A stretch of DNA of 64,000 nt from Primulina eburnea (lineage: Eukaryota; Streptophyta; Magnoliopsida; Lamiales; Gesneriaceae), in the NCBI RefSeq assembly GCF_022965805.1, contig NW_027331260.1, forward strand, positions 310,001 to 374,000. The letters run 5' to 3'. Each line of letters begins with the position of its first letter. The first letter of the stretch is position 1. The notes below the pieces were generated by a model. It was not told the DNA's origin and ran no database searches. It was given only the letters and a program-made list of their open reading frames with translations. Below are positions 46,495 through 56,270 of the stretch, piece after piece. Both the position numbers and the translations under genes were made by a program.

Positions 46495-46722
46495 ATGTCT
46501 GATTCTGATGCATGCAGTAGCACTCACGTTCATGTGACTGATCAGTCTGCCCCTCGTTTAGCTGAAATTAAAAGAAAAATGGAGAAATATGTCTTTCAGA
46601 AGGTATTGACAACCTGGGAAAAGATTTATGAGTTGAAGATGGTGAGTGACAGTGGTGTCATTCCTACTCGTGCTCAGGAGGCAAGAGCACTGAAATACCT
46701 TGCTCGTTTTGAGGTTAGGCAC
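46495..46722 (+). pseudogene. Small ORF of unknown function, copy B (3'-truncated)
   Basis: Starts MSDSDACSSTHVHVTDQSA and continues KRKMEKYVFQKVLTTWEKI, YELKMVSDSGVIPT, ARALKYLARFEVR. After about residue 76 the sequence becomes gypsy LTR (GTTCAGCCCTCTTAAAACC...), so the true C-terminus is lost and the frame's remaining 29 codons are LTR-derived. Shared residues with copy A (VF, L, W-E, EL, SG, T) and the matching TATA box make the two a tandem duplicate pair that has since diverged strongly. The function is unknown. Confidence 0.5.
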
Positions 46723-47363
46723 GTTAATGACCATGGTTCAGCCCTCTTAAAACCACTGGATGTGCCCTTGACAGCAGCTAGCAGCCGCATGCACCTAGGA
46801 AGCCGCCCGTGACTTGGCCAAACCCTAGGACTCTAAAACATAATATTTTCGTTCAACATGATTCACCCTACCCCCAAGGACGTGTGGTATTTATTTTATG
46901 TTTAGGGTTTTAGGGCTTAATATTTGATATATAACACAAGGTGCAAGCTTGAGCTTATTAACCTAGTATAATAGGTTCATTAAGCCCATTCGTAAATATT
47001 TAAAATATTTTGTTAAAGACAGTTGGTGAAAATATTAGCCGAGTTCTCGAAAAGTTCATATTTTCGTTGAAAATCGAATATAGTTTAAAAATATGACTCG
47101 ACTTATAAAAACACCTCATTTTCAAAAATTCCATTTAAAATACACCATACATTAAACAATTAAAAATATTTTCCATTATATGGTCTCTGGTCTCAATTCC
47201 TCGATCGCGTATCGAATAATCTTTTAAAATATAATTTTATGCATTCTAAAATAAAACTACATTTTAAACATTTAAACATGCCTACCATAATAAAATCCCT
47301 AAAACATTTGATAACTTGCATGCATGTGGTTCACGTGGACCCTCAAATTTTCGAAACGTTACA
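46723..47363 (-). mobile_element. 5' part of a gypsy LTR, minus orientation
   Basis: On the minus strand it starts TGTAACGTTTCG at 47363 and matches the LTR at 37828-40549 over about 39490-40549. It is cut at 46722, where the small-ORF unit begins, so the rest of this LTR is gone. Confidence 0.75.
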
Positions 47364-47648
47364 CTATGGGTGCTGAGGGCGTGTTTGGGAGGCATAGTAT
47401 TTGAATATAGTCCAAATTCTAAACGTAAACCATTTTGCATTTTAATCTAGTTTTTTAAACATATCCTTAAATCATGTAACAGTTAACGTATACAATAAAT
47501 TGCTGTGAATCATAGATCTTGTAAACATGCAGGTGATAACATTAAAAACATTTAAAAAGTTTAAACATACAGACTTGAGGCTTGAAGACTGAGCTGCAGA
47601 AGCTGGAGATGACACAACCCTATACAAGGTCCTTGCTCTGATACCAGC
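47364..47648 (-). other. PBS and leader remnant of a minus gypsy element
   Basis: On the minus strand TGGTATCAGAGC is at 47635-47646, two bases after the LTR end. About 270 bp of leader follow before the next LTR begins at 47363, so gag and pol are missing. Confidence 0.8.
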
Positions 47649-49267
47649 TGAAACGTCTACTGCTTAAAATACTACTAGAATTTTTTTTTTGAAAAGCTAA
47701 ATCTCGAAATATTCACTAATATGCATGCATGTGATAACCACTGAAATTTAAACATATTAAAATAAAAGTATTCGACTATCAACAAAAACATTGTATTTAA
47801 AAATGTGACAAAACGTCAAACCCTATACTGTTGAGCAAAGTGATTCAAAAGTGAAACATGCAAAAATCCTCTCAACCATCAACATATAAAAATGAAAGAG
47901 TATGAAACTCCTAACTCATAAACATAATGTGTGGAAAATATGGTCCTTGGGTTAGTGTGCGCACATCAAATCCTGCCTACTCAGTCTTTGGCGCCTCCAG
48001 TCTCCTCATCAATATGCTCCACTGTATCATTCATACCTAGTGAGTCTAAATACTCGACACACCATAATCGTTATATAATTACATATACATAACATACAAC
48101 AATGAAAAGCAATGTAATCAACATATGTTTCATTATCTTAAAAGCGTGAACGTAAACATATCGTATCAAAGCATAATGTGTCAAAACATGTCTCATCATA
48201 TCATCATATATGTGTTCATTTTTCTTCATTTGAACTCAGTTCTTTAGTTATGACTCCCCTACAGCCGGCCCTCATCCCGAAGCCGACCTAGTTCCAGCAT
48301 TGAAATACACCCTTGACTCCGATCGGTTTCCTCTTAAGCTCGACTAGTTCATGATTCCAGCACCATGACACCCTATCTCACGACGTAACCATAGCAGCCC
48401 CTTGCATCAATATCAAGAAAAACGCGAGTTACGGGAAAAGGTGTAGGCATATTTCATGTAAAACTATGCAAAAACAATACCACAACATAAATCAAAAGAT
48501 TTCTCTTGCTTAAACACACAAACCAACATCTAGTAATGTGAATGATGTTTAAAAAATGTTTTATTGCGTGCCTTTGTTATTAAACGCTCAAAACCTTTGC
48601 GTAGAACAGGTACCAGAGAAGCGGGGAGGGATTCCTTTGAAAAAACTAAAGAGAAACCAAGAGAATGGCTGCTGAAAAATCAATAGGCTGCTGCTGCTAG
48701 GGGAGAGGCGGCCGTGAGTTAGGAATAGGGTTAGGGTTTAATTTTTTGTTTAAGTCAATAATATTATACATTAATTAGCCCTTAATAATAATTAAAGGAG
48801 TTAAACGGGTTTTAGTCCCATTAACCAATAAAATAATCCCGTCAAGTCTAATAACACTCTCGAAAAGTATTTCATTTAGGTATGTCTTTTTGAAAATATT
48901 GTCCGAGCCCTCAAAAAGTCCCCCAACTCACTAAATTTTACGTACCGGTTAAAAAATATGACCCGCTGGTAAAAATACTCAACCAAGGCCCATTTTCGAA
49001 AATCACATTTAATTACACCATATATTAAATAACTAAAAATAATTATTAAATAAAAACATTTTTTTCCTGATTATCTCCGGTCTCAGTTCCTCATTCAAGC
49101 GCGAAATTCAACTTAAAACCCTAATGCATGAAACTTTAAATAAATTATGAACCAAGCCACATATCATTCAATAATCATGTAATAAAATAAGTAAACACAT
49201 GTTTTAGTATTAAAACCCTAGATCGGATGTAGTCAGGTTACGTGGTTCGAATTTCCTAGACCTTACA
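47649..49267 (-). mobile_element. 5' LTR of a minus gypsy element, internally deleted
   Basis: Starts TGTAAGGTCTAGG at 49267 on the minus strand and ends GTAGACGTTTCA at 47649. At 1619 bp it is much shorter than its relatives (2.7-2.9 kb). Its content switches from the distal block (about 47930-48240) straight to the block at 48270, so a middle section appears deleted. Confidence 0.75.
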
Positions 49268-51029
49268 CACAACATATACAATGAATCCAAGAATCAATAT
49301 AATTGCTTAAAGTGCAAACGTCAAGCTCCTAGCCTCCGTTCCAATAAACTTATTCATCGAAAGCAAACATACATTTTAATACAAATCAATAGAATACATG
49401 AGCAACCAACTCGATTTTTGTTTAATGACAATTCAACTTCCATTATAAACTCTAACTCATATTTTATATATAATTAGTTAACTAATATATAGAATCAAAC
49501 TTAAAAATAATAGTTTCCAGAGAACTCATTGAAGGATAAATCAAGATGTACAAGATTTGAAAGATTACCAATGAGACAATTGAGTTGTCAAGAAAATCGA
49601 TTTTCTTGAGGGGCCAAATTCAAAAAATGGGAATACGATTAGAAATATTATTCGCAGCTACAATAAAATCCCGTAATGAAGTACTATCCCAAGTCCCGCA
49701 ATTAACGAGAGAAGCCATAAAAGAAATTGTGAAGGACTTAAATCAGTTGAGAAACAAAAAAAAAAACAATAAAAAACATAAAAATTTACTTGTCACAACT
49801 AAATCAAATAATCAAACACTTGAAAAACATGACATTTGAACACAATAGTTAAACTTGAAGCATAAATTCAAAATAATCAAATACATAAACTACACGATCC
49901 GTGAAAACATACTCAAACTAAAAGTATAAACTCAAAATAGAAACTTTTTTGAATTTCTACAATTTCACATCCAAAATCGTCCAAATATATTCCATTTTTG
50001 AGTTGTGGCTTTCAAAATTAAGAAAAAACGATGCCAACCATCTTATATTGCCAAGCTTGACCTTGAATTGCATTTTTTGAAGCCAAAAGAAGATGCACGA
50101 TGGATGAGGCGATGGACGGACTTAGGGAAAGGGCCGATGGAATTGCTTGAAGGAGCATATGATTATTTAAGTAAATTGGTGGAAGATTTATATTTAATAA
50201 TAAAAAGATAAAAATATAATGTTAACTTGATAGGAAGTTAAAAATATATTTAATATGTTGTCAGGTGTTATATCACAAATTATATTTATACAAATATTGA
50301 ATTTTAACTTAAACATTAGCGAAAAGATTTTACCTCAATTTAATAAATATTTACAATAAAAATAAATAATTTTAACATAAAAAATAAAAAATTTCATTAA
50401 GTTCATGTCCTTTCTAATGGTGTCAAAAGTGACCTAATACACTTGTAATCCTCCACTCAACACACTCGGAGCTGTCGAGGAAAGGCCCATCCCTATTGTC
50501 TTTCAATAATAATATACAAAACATTTGCATTCCTTCCTATTTTGTATCTGCTTTCTCTCTCTGGGTTTGGGATTTCAGTCCATTTTATGCAGTTGTTCTT
50601 CTACCCCTTTTCTTGCAGTTACAAGGTTAGTTCTTTACTTGTCTTTAGCCATTTTTTTGCGAAGGTTTCATGGAAAGATTCGGGGGAATATTGGCTTTAT
50701 TGGGATGGGACCAGGATTTGATTTATGGTCATTTCCACGTCTAAGATCTGTAAAATTTTGAGAAAGGGATGAACGTTGTGATTTTCGAGTAAATGTCGTT
50801 GTTTTACTGTTTTTGAAAGTTTTCATCTTCCACGAATGGTAACGATGTGTTGGTAATCAGCCCATGTATGATATTTTGGCATTGTCTTGTATGATATGCC
50901 AATGTTTCTTGGTCCATTGTTCTCTATTAATTTCTAAATTTACAATGAATCTAATTTTATAATATATTTCCATTGGATGATCCAATAAAATCCCAGGTGT
51001 GGTAATGGTCTTTATCAGGAAAGTGAAAA
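49268..51029. other. AT-rich unassigned DNA left of the glutamine synthetase copy
   Basis: No transposon signature was seen in 49268-50400 apart from a possible LRR relic. From about 50440 the sequence is pyrimidine-rich (CTCTCTCTGGG, TTCTTGCAG) and may hold the 5' UTR and a leader intron of the ancestral glutamine synthetase gene. Short frames at 49585, 50005 and 50525 show no family. Confidence 0.4.
49512..49740 (-). pseudogene. Possible leucine-rich-repeat gene relic
   Basis: On the minus strand, in neighbouring frames: SLRDFIVAANNISNRIPIF, a stop, then PLKKIDFLDNSI, then LIGNLSNLVHLDLSFNEFSG. The spacing of Leu, the LDLS-x-N-x-(F/L)SG ending and the IP element fit plant extracellular LRR repeats (receptor-like proteins). 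One stop and at least one frameshift separate them, and nothing else of such a gene is evident. This is only about 75 codons of degraded sequence, so chance resemblance is possible though the last repeat is convincing. Confidence 0.45.
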
Positions 51030-51982
51030 ATGGCAAAAATCTTGGCTCCTTCTGCTCAATAGCAAATGAGAATTGCAAAGAACACAATGTATGCAATTCC
51101 ACTGAGTACTAAGATGTTGAGCTCCTTCCTTGTTTTGAAAAAAAGCAAGAAAGCGATGGCTAAAAGCTCATCCAAGTTCCGAGTCTTCGCTGTGTTTCCT
51201 GGGGAGAATGAAACAATTAATCGTGAGGAACAATTGCTAAACTTGGACGTGACTCCATATACTGATAAAATCATTGCTGAATATATTTGGTATAGTTTCA
51301 TGTTCTAAGTTAAGCTTAAGATTCCTTGTTTTTGTCACTGGTACTTATTTACCGCCATTGCCTTAGGATCGGAGGATCAGGAATCGATGTTTGTAGCAAA
51401 TCAAGGGTATAATGAAACTTGTTAATCTACTGAGTTCTCTTTATGCAATGTGACAAGAATGCATTTGTATCAAACCTTTTCTGTTGTGTTATGTATCAGA
51501 CTCTATTGAAGCCGGTTGAGCACCCTTCCCAGCTTCCAAAATGAAACTATGATTGATCAAGTACAGGGTAGGCTCCTGGAGAAGATAGTGAAGTCATCTT
51601 ACAGTAAGATTATCTACTCAAAGTATTGGATAATGGTTTCCATTCAATTTCACCCTTTAATTTTATCTGTGGCAATCTTTCAAGCAGCCCTCAAGCAATC
51701 TTGAAGGATCCGTTCCGTGGTGGCTATAACATTTTGGTGAGTTGAAGAATTTGGTGATAGTTGCTTCAGTTTGTTACTCATCTGCCTGATTTCATTTGAT
51801 GCATTCTGTCTTATTAATTTAAAACTCTTTTTCGTATATGCACACGATCGAAAACATGTTATATGTGATGCATATACCTCAGCAGGTGAGCCTATTCTGA
51901 TTAACAACTGGTACAAAGCAGCTCAGGTTTCAGCGACCCGAAGGTTTTGTTGAAGTTCCATGGTGATTTCTTCTTCTACTTG

Positions 51983-53506
51983 TGTGAGAACCCGGAATTT
52001 TCGAAGCAAATAATTTAAGAAATAAAACTCGAAATTAAGCTCAAAACTTTAAGCTTAACCATAAAACTCAACAATAAACTTAAAATTTCAGCTAACACAG
52101 CTCGAGGGAGGAACTCAAAAGCTCGAGGAGTAGCTCAAAGGGAATCTATGCTATGAGAAACCACATTTATCAAAGCGTCTTCACTGGAGGTGTAAACCCC
52201 CAACTCATGAACTCAATATTTTAGTTCAAGGAAGCTCAAACTTTCTTGTCCTAAAAGAACCAAAAAGGGGTCTAGGAGAAGAGCTAAATGAATGGACATA
52301 ATTAATGTGCAGGAAGTAACTCTTGAGTTGATCAATGTGACCCTTGATGCTTGGATAACCTTTGACCACATTGATGGCTTTTCTTGTGCACCAAGGGATG
52401 GCCATGGGGTGTTGAAAAGCCATTTTTTTCACCTATAAATAGGGCACTACATGCTGAAGAAGCCACACCCAAAATTCCACAAGAAAAATCGGTCATCTCC
52501 TCCTCCAAGCAACTCTTGGCCGCCACTAGCAAGGGAGAAGAAGGAAGATTTGCTCCGGCTATTTCGTACAGTGAATTGCTGCTTATACTGTCGCGAGGAT
52601 CCTGTCCAAATTCAGTCACCGTTCGTCCAAGTTTGAACAAGTTTCGTACCATACTGTAAGTGGATTTTTGTTATGTACTTTTATTGTAATTTAAAATTTG
52701 TGTAAATATATCATGACATGCATGTATGTGTGTCTATTCCTTTCGAAAAATGTTATCTTCATTTTAAAATCTCGATCGATGTATGAAATGATCTTCTTGA
52801 TTTCGATATTCTTTGATTCGCGGAATTCGTTCCAAATTCTGATAAGTTCTGTTCAGTATATCTGATTCTGTGATACACTCTTACAATTCGAATTTGATGT
52901 GGGACGATAATTGTAATTCTGTCTGGCCCCCATCAGTGGGTATAGAACTGTGTTCTGGCCCCATTAGTGAATATAAAACCGTGTTCTGTTTGACCCCCAT
53001 CAGTGGGTATAAAACTGTGTTCTGGCCTTACCCCTTAGATGACTAACATATTGGGGACAATTTGACCATGGAAATGAGAAGAGTAATAGTGTTGTGTTTG
53101 TTCTGATTTATTCTGAATTGACTGATAACCTTTGTCTCATATTTCAAATTTGATTCGGTTCTGATAAGTCAATGTAGTAAGTATGTATCTGTGAAAATCG
53201 ACCGGCCCCCACTTACTGAGTGTTTCCCAAAGCACTCACCCCTTACATCTCTCCCCAGATAAGGAGGAAGAATTGAATGAGGAGCAGACGACGTTCTGGG
53301 GCTGGTGATCGCACCAAAAGATATAGAATCAAGACTTTGTATTTATTTCGCTTCTGCAATTCTGATGTAATTTTTATTCTGTTGTCATTGTAATTGTTTT
53401 ATGAAAAAGACTGGTTTTTGGCTAGTTGCTACGAGGCTTAATTGTTTTAATGTAAATTGATAAACAATGCCGGATGTCACTGATGTCTCGGTCTCGGGGC
53501 CTGACA
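51983..53506 (+). repeat. 5' LTR of the 52-kb gypsy element
   Basis: 1524 bp, TGTGAGAACC to GGGCCTGACA. A TATAAATAGGGC box lies at about 52434. It holds three imperfect copies of a CCCCCATCAGTGGGTATAAA unit (about 52924-53020), where the 3' LTR has one. Confidence 0.88.
52924..53020. repeat. Triplicated CCCCCATCAGTGGGTATAAA unit
   Basis: Three imperfect tandem units of about 35-40 bp in the 5' LTR; the 3' LTR has a single copy near 60521-60550. Confidence 0.75.
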
Positions 53507-53512
53507 TTTAAG

Positions 53513-53524
53513 TGGTATCAGAGC
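53513..53524 (+). other. Primer binding site (initiator tRNA-Met)
   Basis: TGGTATCAGAGC six bases after the LTR. Confidence 0.9.
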
Positions 53525-53751
53525 CGCCAGGTTCATAATCCCACTGGGATTTTGATAGTTAAATTTTGACGAAAACCTAGTGCATTCCTTTCTGCAGTAA
53601 ACTCACCCATAAAACCAAACTCCTTAAATCATTCTGAAAACTCTTAGTATCGAAAATTCCACGACAACTGTGTGAGTTGTGACCATTCAAATTTTGTGCC
53701 TTGCTATCCTTTATTATTGTTCTGAAATTTTCCCTCGATTTATGTTAGGAA

Positions 53752-54240
53752 ATGGCTGCTCCAAGGACCCGTGCTCAAGCTGCCCTTCGCATGCCACAGC
53801 TCACCATCGACAATCAAGCTAGAGAAATTGCGACTCTGAAGGCTCAACTCACTAGGGAGAAACAGGAGAAACATGAACTCATGGAGCTCAAGAACCTACT
53901 CCAGACAGCCAGACAACAACTCACTCATCATCTAAACTTGGCCAAGAGCCAACTTCTTTTGGTACCTACTGATTCAGCCCGTATCGAGCGCCTAACTACC
54001 TTGAACCGGGAGTTACTAGAGAGAGTGGATACTGAGAGAGACCGTGCTACTCGTGCTCATCATCGTCACAAAGAAATCGCCAACAAGCAAGAACGATACA
54101 TCACTAAGATTCATAGCACCGTGGATAGGCTCCAAGATCAGAATAATTATTTGCATCTCGTAGTGGAAAACATGGAGGAGGAGGAAGTACCTATGGATGT
54201 GGTCGACGATGGTAGTGACGATAGAGACATGATAGACTAG
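53752..54240 (+). CDS. Coiled-coil ORF 1 preceding gag (162 aa)
   Basis: An intact frame starting MAAPRTRAQAALRMPQL. It has heptad-rich segments (AREIATLKAQLTREKQEKHE, IERLTTLNRELLERVDTE, VDRLQDQNNYLHLVVEN) and an acidic C-terminus (EEEEVPMDVVDD). Coiled coil is expected over most of its length. No enzyme motif or membrane segment is visible. The ATG follows TTAGGAAATGGC, a good splice acceptor context with a pyrimidine run upstream. It lies between PBS and gag, an unusual place for an ORF in a chromovirus; Ogre-type elements are known to have an ORF there. It is undamaged while gag and pol nearby are broken, so selection or short length may explain its survival. The role is unknown. Confidence 0.7.
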   Translation: MAAPRTRAQAALRMPQLTIDNQAREIATLKAQLTREKQEKHELMELKNLLQTARQQLTHHLNLAKSQLLLVPTDSARIERLTTLNRELLERVDTERDRATRAHHRHKEIANKQERYITKIHSTVDRLQDQNNYLHLVVENMEEEEVPMDVVDDGSDDRDMID

Positions 54241-54417
54241 GCTAGACTATTATTATGATTTAATAAAAGTATGCTTTGAAAAGCACTAAGGGTAATAACT
54301 TATTTCTAAATAAAGACTATTATCCTTAATTTATCGCATTTACATATCAAAATTTATGAGAATTTTATGAATTCATCAATATAAATTAATTTTTTTTACC
54401 TTTATTGGAAAACAAAC
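54241..54417. other. AT-rich spacer between coiled-coil ORFs
   Basis: Contains AATAAA-like signals and a T-run before the next ATG. No coding is seen. Confidence 0.6.
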
Positions 54418-54984
54418 ATGGACCCTCGAATCATTATAGCTGAACTCCAAAAACAACTCCAAGCAAATGAAGTGGAAATTGAGACATTGAAGGGGAAAAA
54501 TGACAAGCTCAAGAGAGATAATTACCAACTAGATGGAAATAACATATGCATGGATAACAACCTTTACGAGACACGTGAAGAAGCGAGGAAGTTACGAGAA
54601 GACGTCAGACGCTATACCTCCTACCACCAAGAATCAAAACGGCAACACGAGATCACCAAACGAGAGTTGGACGAAGCGCAAGATAAGATTCTAACGCTCC
54701 AAATTCGTGATGACAGTCGTCTCAAAACACAACGCCGCCTTGAGAAACAAATCGAAGAACATGAAGTTAATGAGAACGTAAACCAATCCACAATTCAGCA
54801 GCTACAAGAGGAATTGGAGACATTGACGAAACACAACACCCTTTTGGAGCATCACATCCATCAATTACAAAATGACATGATCAATATGGAAGACCTCATG
54901 GGGGAAATCGAAGAAAACCAAGCAAACCCTATGGAAGAAGAAATTGACGAAGCTATGGGGGATGGAGAAGTATTAGACGAGTAG
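54418..54984 (+). CDS. Coiled-coil ORF 2 preceding gag (188 aa)
   Basis: An intact frame from MDPRIIIAELQKQLQANEVE. Nearly the whole protein is predicted-looking coiled coil: EIETLKGKNDKLKRDNYQL, LREDVRRYTSYHQESKRQHE, RRLEKQIEEHEV, TIQQLQEELETLTKHNTLLE, HHIHQLQNDMINMEDLM, then an acidic tail (EEIDEAMGDGE). It resembles ORF 1 in composition and architecture (helical coil plus acidic tail), so it may be a second copy or a partner. No known domain is recognised. It precedes gag by 153 bp. How it would be translated downstream of ORF 1 is unclear; splicing or internal initiation would be needed. Confidence 0.7.
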   Translation: MDPRIIIAELQKQLQANEVEIETLKGKNDKLKRDNYQLDGNNICMDNNLYETREEARKLREDVRRYTSYHQESKRQHEITKRELDEAQDKILTLQIRDDSRLKTQRRLEKQIEEHEVNENVNQSTIQQLQEELETLTKHNTLLEHHIHQLQNDMINMEDLMGEIEENQANPMEEEIDEAMGDGEVLDE

Positions 54985-55137
54985 GATGAATTCTAGAATA
55001 AGCATTGATTGTATTCAGGCCAATTAAGCTAATCGCTTTTGTTATTGAAAAACTAAATGTATGCATTTTAAAAATTAATGAATTTTTTTTTTATTATGTC
55101 TATTTACGAACAACTTAATAAAATATATGTATAGGAA
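54985..55137. other. AT-rich spacer ending in a splice-acceptor-like TATAG|GAAATGGC
   Basis: 153 bp, T-rich. It ends with the same AGGAAATGGC context as ORF 1. Confidence 0.55.
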
Positions 55138-56270
55138 ATGGCGGAAAGACCACCCAGAAACAACCGTAACCCGCGTGGCGTCAATCAAAACGAAAACGAG
55201 AATCCACCACCACCATCAAGAGTGAATCTTAGCTCGGAGGATATGATGGCAATAGCTACTATATTAGCTGCAACACTACAAGGAATTGTGTACCCAAACG
55301 CTAACGCTGTTCAACTACCACCAGAACCACAACCGCGTGGAATTAAGTATCACTAAGAATCTCTCCGAAGGAACCGAGTCCCAACCTTTGATGGGAATCC
55401 TGATCCAAAAGTCAGTCATAACTGACTTAAGAATGTTGAAACCCAACACCATTTGCTTGAAATACATGAAGAGCTCAAAGTTGAAGTAGTAACAACGTTC
55501 CTTGAAGATCGGGCACGCAAGTGGTGGGAAACGGTATCACCCATCCTTGACTGAGATTGAGCAGATCACATGGAAAATCTTCAGAAGGGAATATTTGAAA
55601 CAATACTACCCGACAGAATTTCGTCTGCAAAAGCTGAGTGAGTTCGAAGGTTTTAAGCAAATCTGAGACATGACAGTGATGGACTACACATCAAAATTCA
55701 ATGATCTTGGAACCTATGTTCCAACCATCATGTCAGACGAAACCCTGAAAATGTATCGCTTTAAGAAAAGGCCGTGTTCAGACCCAACAATTTTGCGGAC
55801 TTAATGGGCGCGACAATGAGCGCAGAAACAGACATCAAGCGACGGGAAGAGGAGAGCAAAAACAAAAGGCCCTTCATCACTCAGTCTGACCAAAAGGGCC
55901 CCAAATTCAAGAGGCCCCTCCAAGGGAACCTTTAACAATGTTGTCAACAAGGAAGGAAAGTGGTGTTACACTTATCGACATAATCATCTCGGAAAATGTT
56001 ATAGGAAGACGGGCGCTTGTAAAAGGGCCCCAAATTCAAGAGGCCAAACCATTCGAGCGGCCCCTCCAAGGGAACCTTTAATAATGTTGTCAACAAGGAA
56101 GGAAAGTGTTGTTATACTTGTCGACAGAATCATCTCGGAAAATGTTTTAGCAAGACGGGCGCTTGTTTCAAATGTGGGAAAGTAGGACATCGGATTAAAG
56201 AGTTTCCTGAGAACAAAGATAAAGGGACTGGACCAAACAAACCAAATGAAAACAAGGCCAACGCTCGAGT
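55138..56270 (+). pseudogene. gag: Gypsy gag of the 52-kb element, broken, with NC duplication
   Basis: Start at MAERPPRNNRNPRG, with the NLSSEDMMAIATILAATLQG segment, to a TAA at 55354-55356. Beyond it the capsid is readable with more stops and shifts: ESLRRNRVPTFDGNPDP, FLEDRARKWWETVSPIL, WKIFRREYLKQYYPTEFR, MDYTSKFNDLGTYVP. The nucleocapsid end is tandemly duplicated (55888-56017 and 56022-56167), so a zinc-binding-like segment occurs twice. The last knuckle (CFKCGKVGHRIKEF) has Phe in place of the final Cys. Non-functional. Confidence 0.8.

Noticed and set aside
49585..49839. 84-aa plus-strand frame with a lysine-rich end
   Set aside because: No family; it lies opposite the LRR-like relic, and the lysine run comes from an A-rich tract.
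50005..50211. 68-aa plus-strand frame
   Set aside because: No recognisable domain, promoter or neighbours.
51060..51308. Open frame starting at an internal ATG of the glutamine synthetase exon, read as a functional small gene
   Set aside because: It is exon 1 after the TAG at codon 11; the frame ends in the intron. The gene as a whole has stops, a deletion and a 9-kb insertion.
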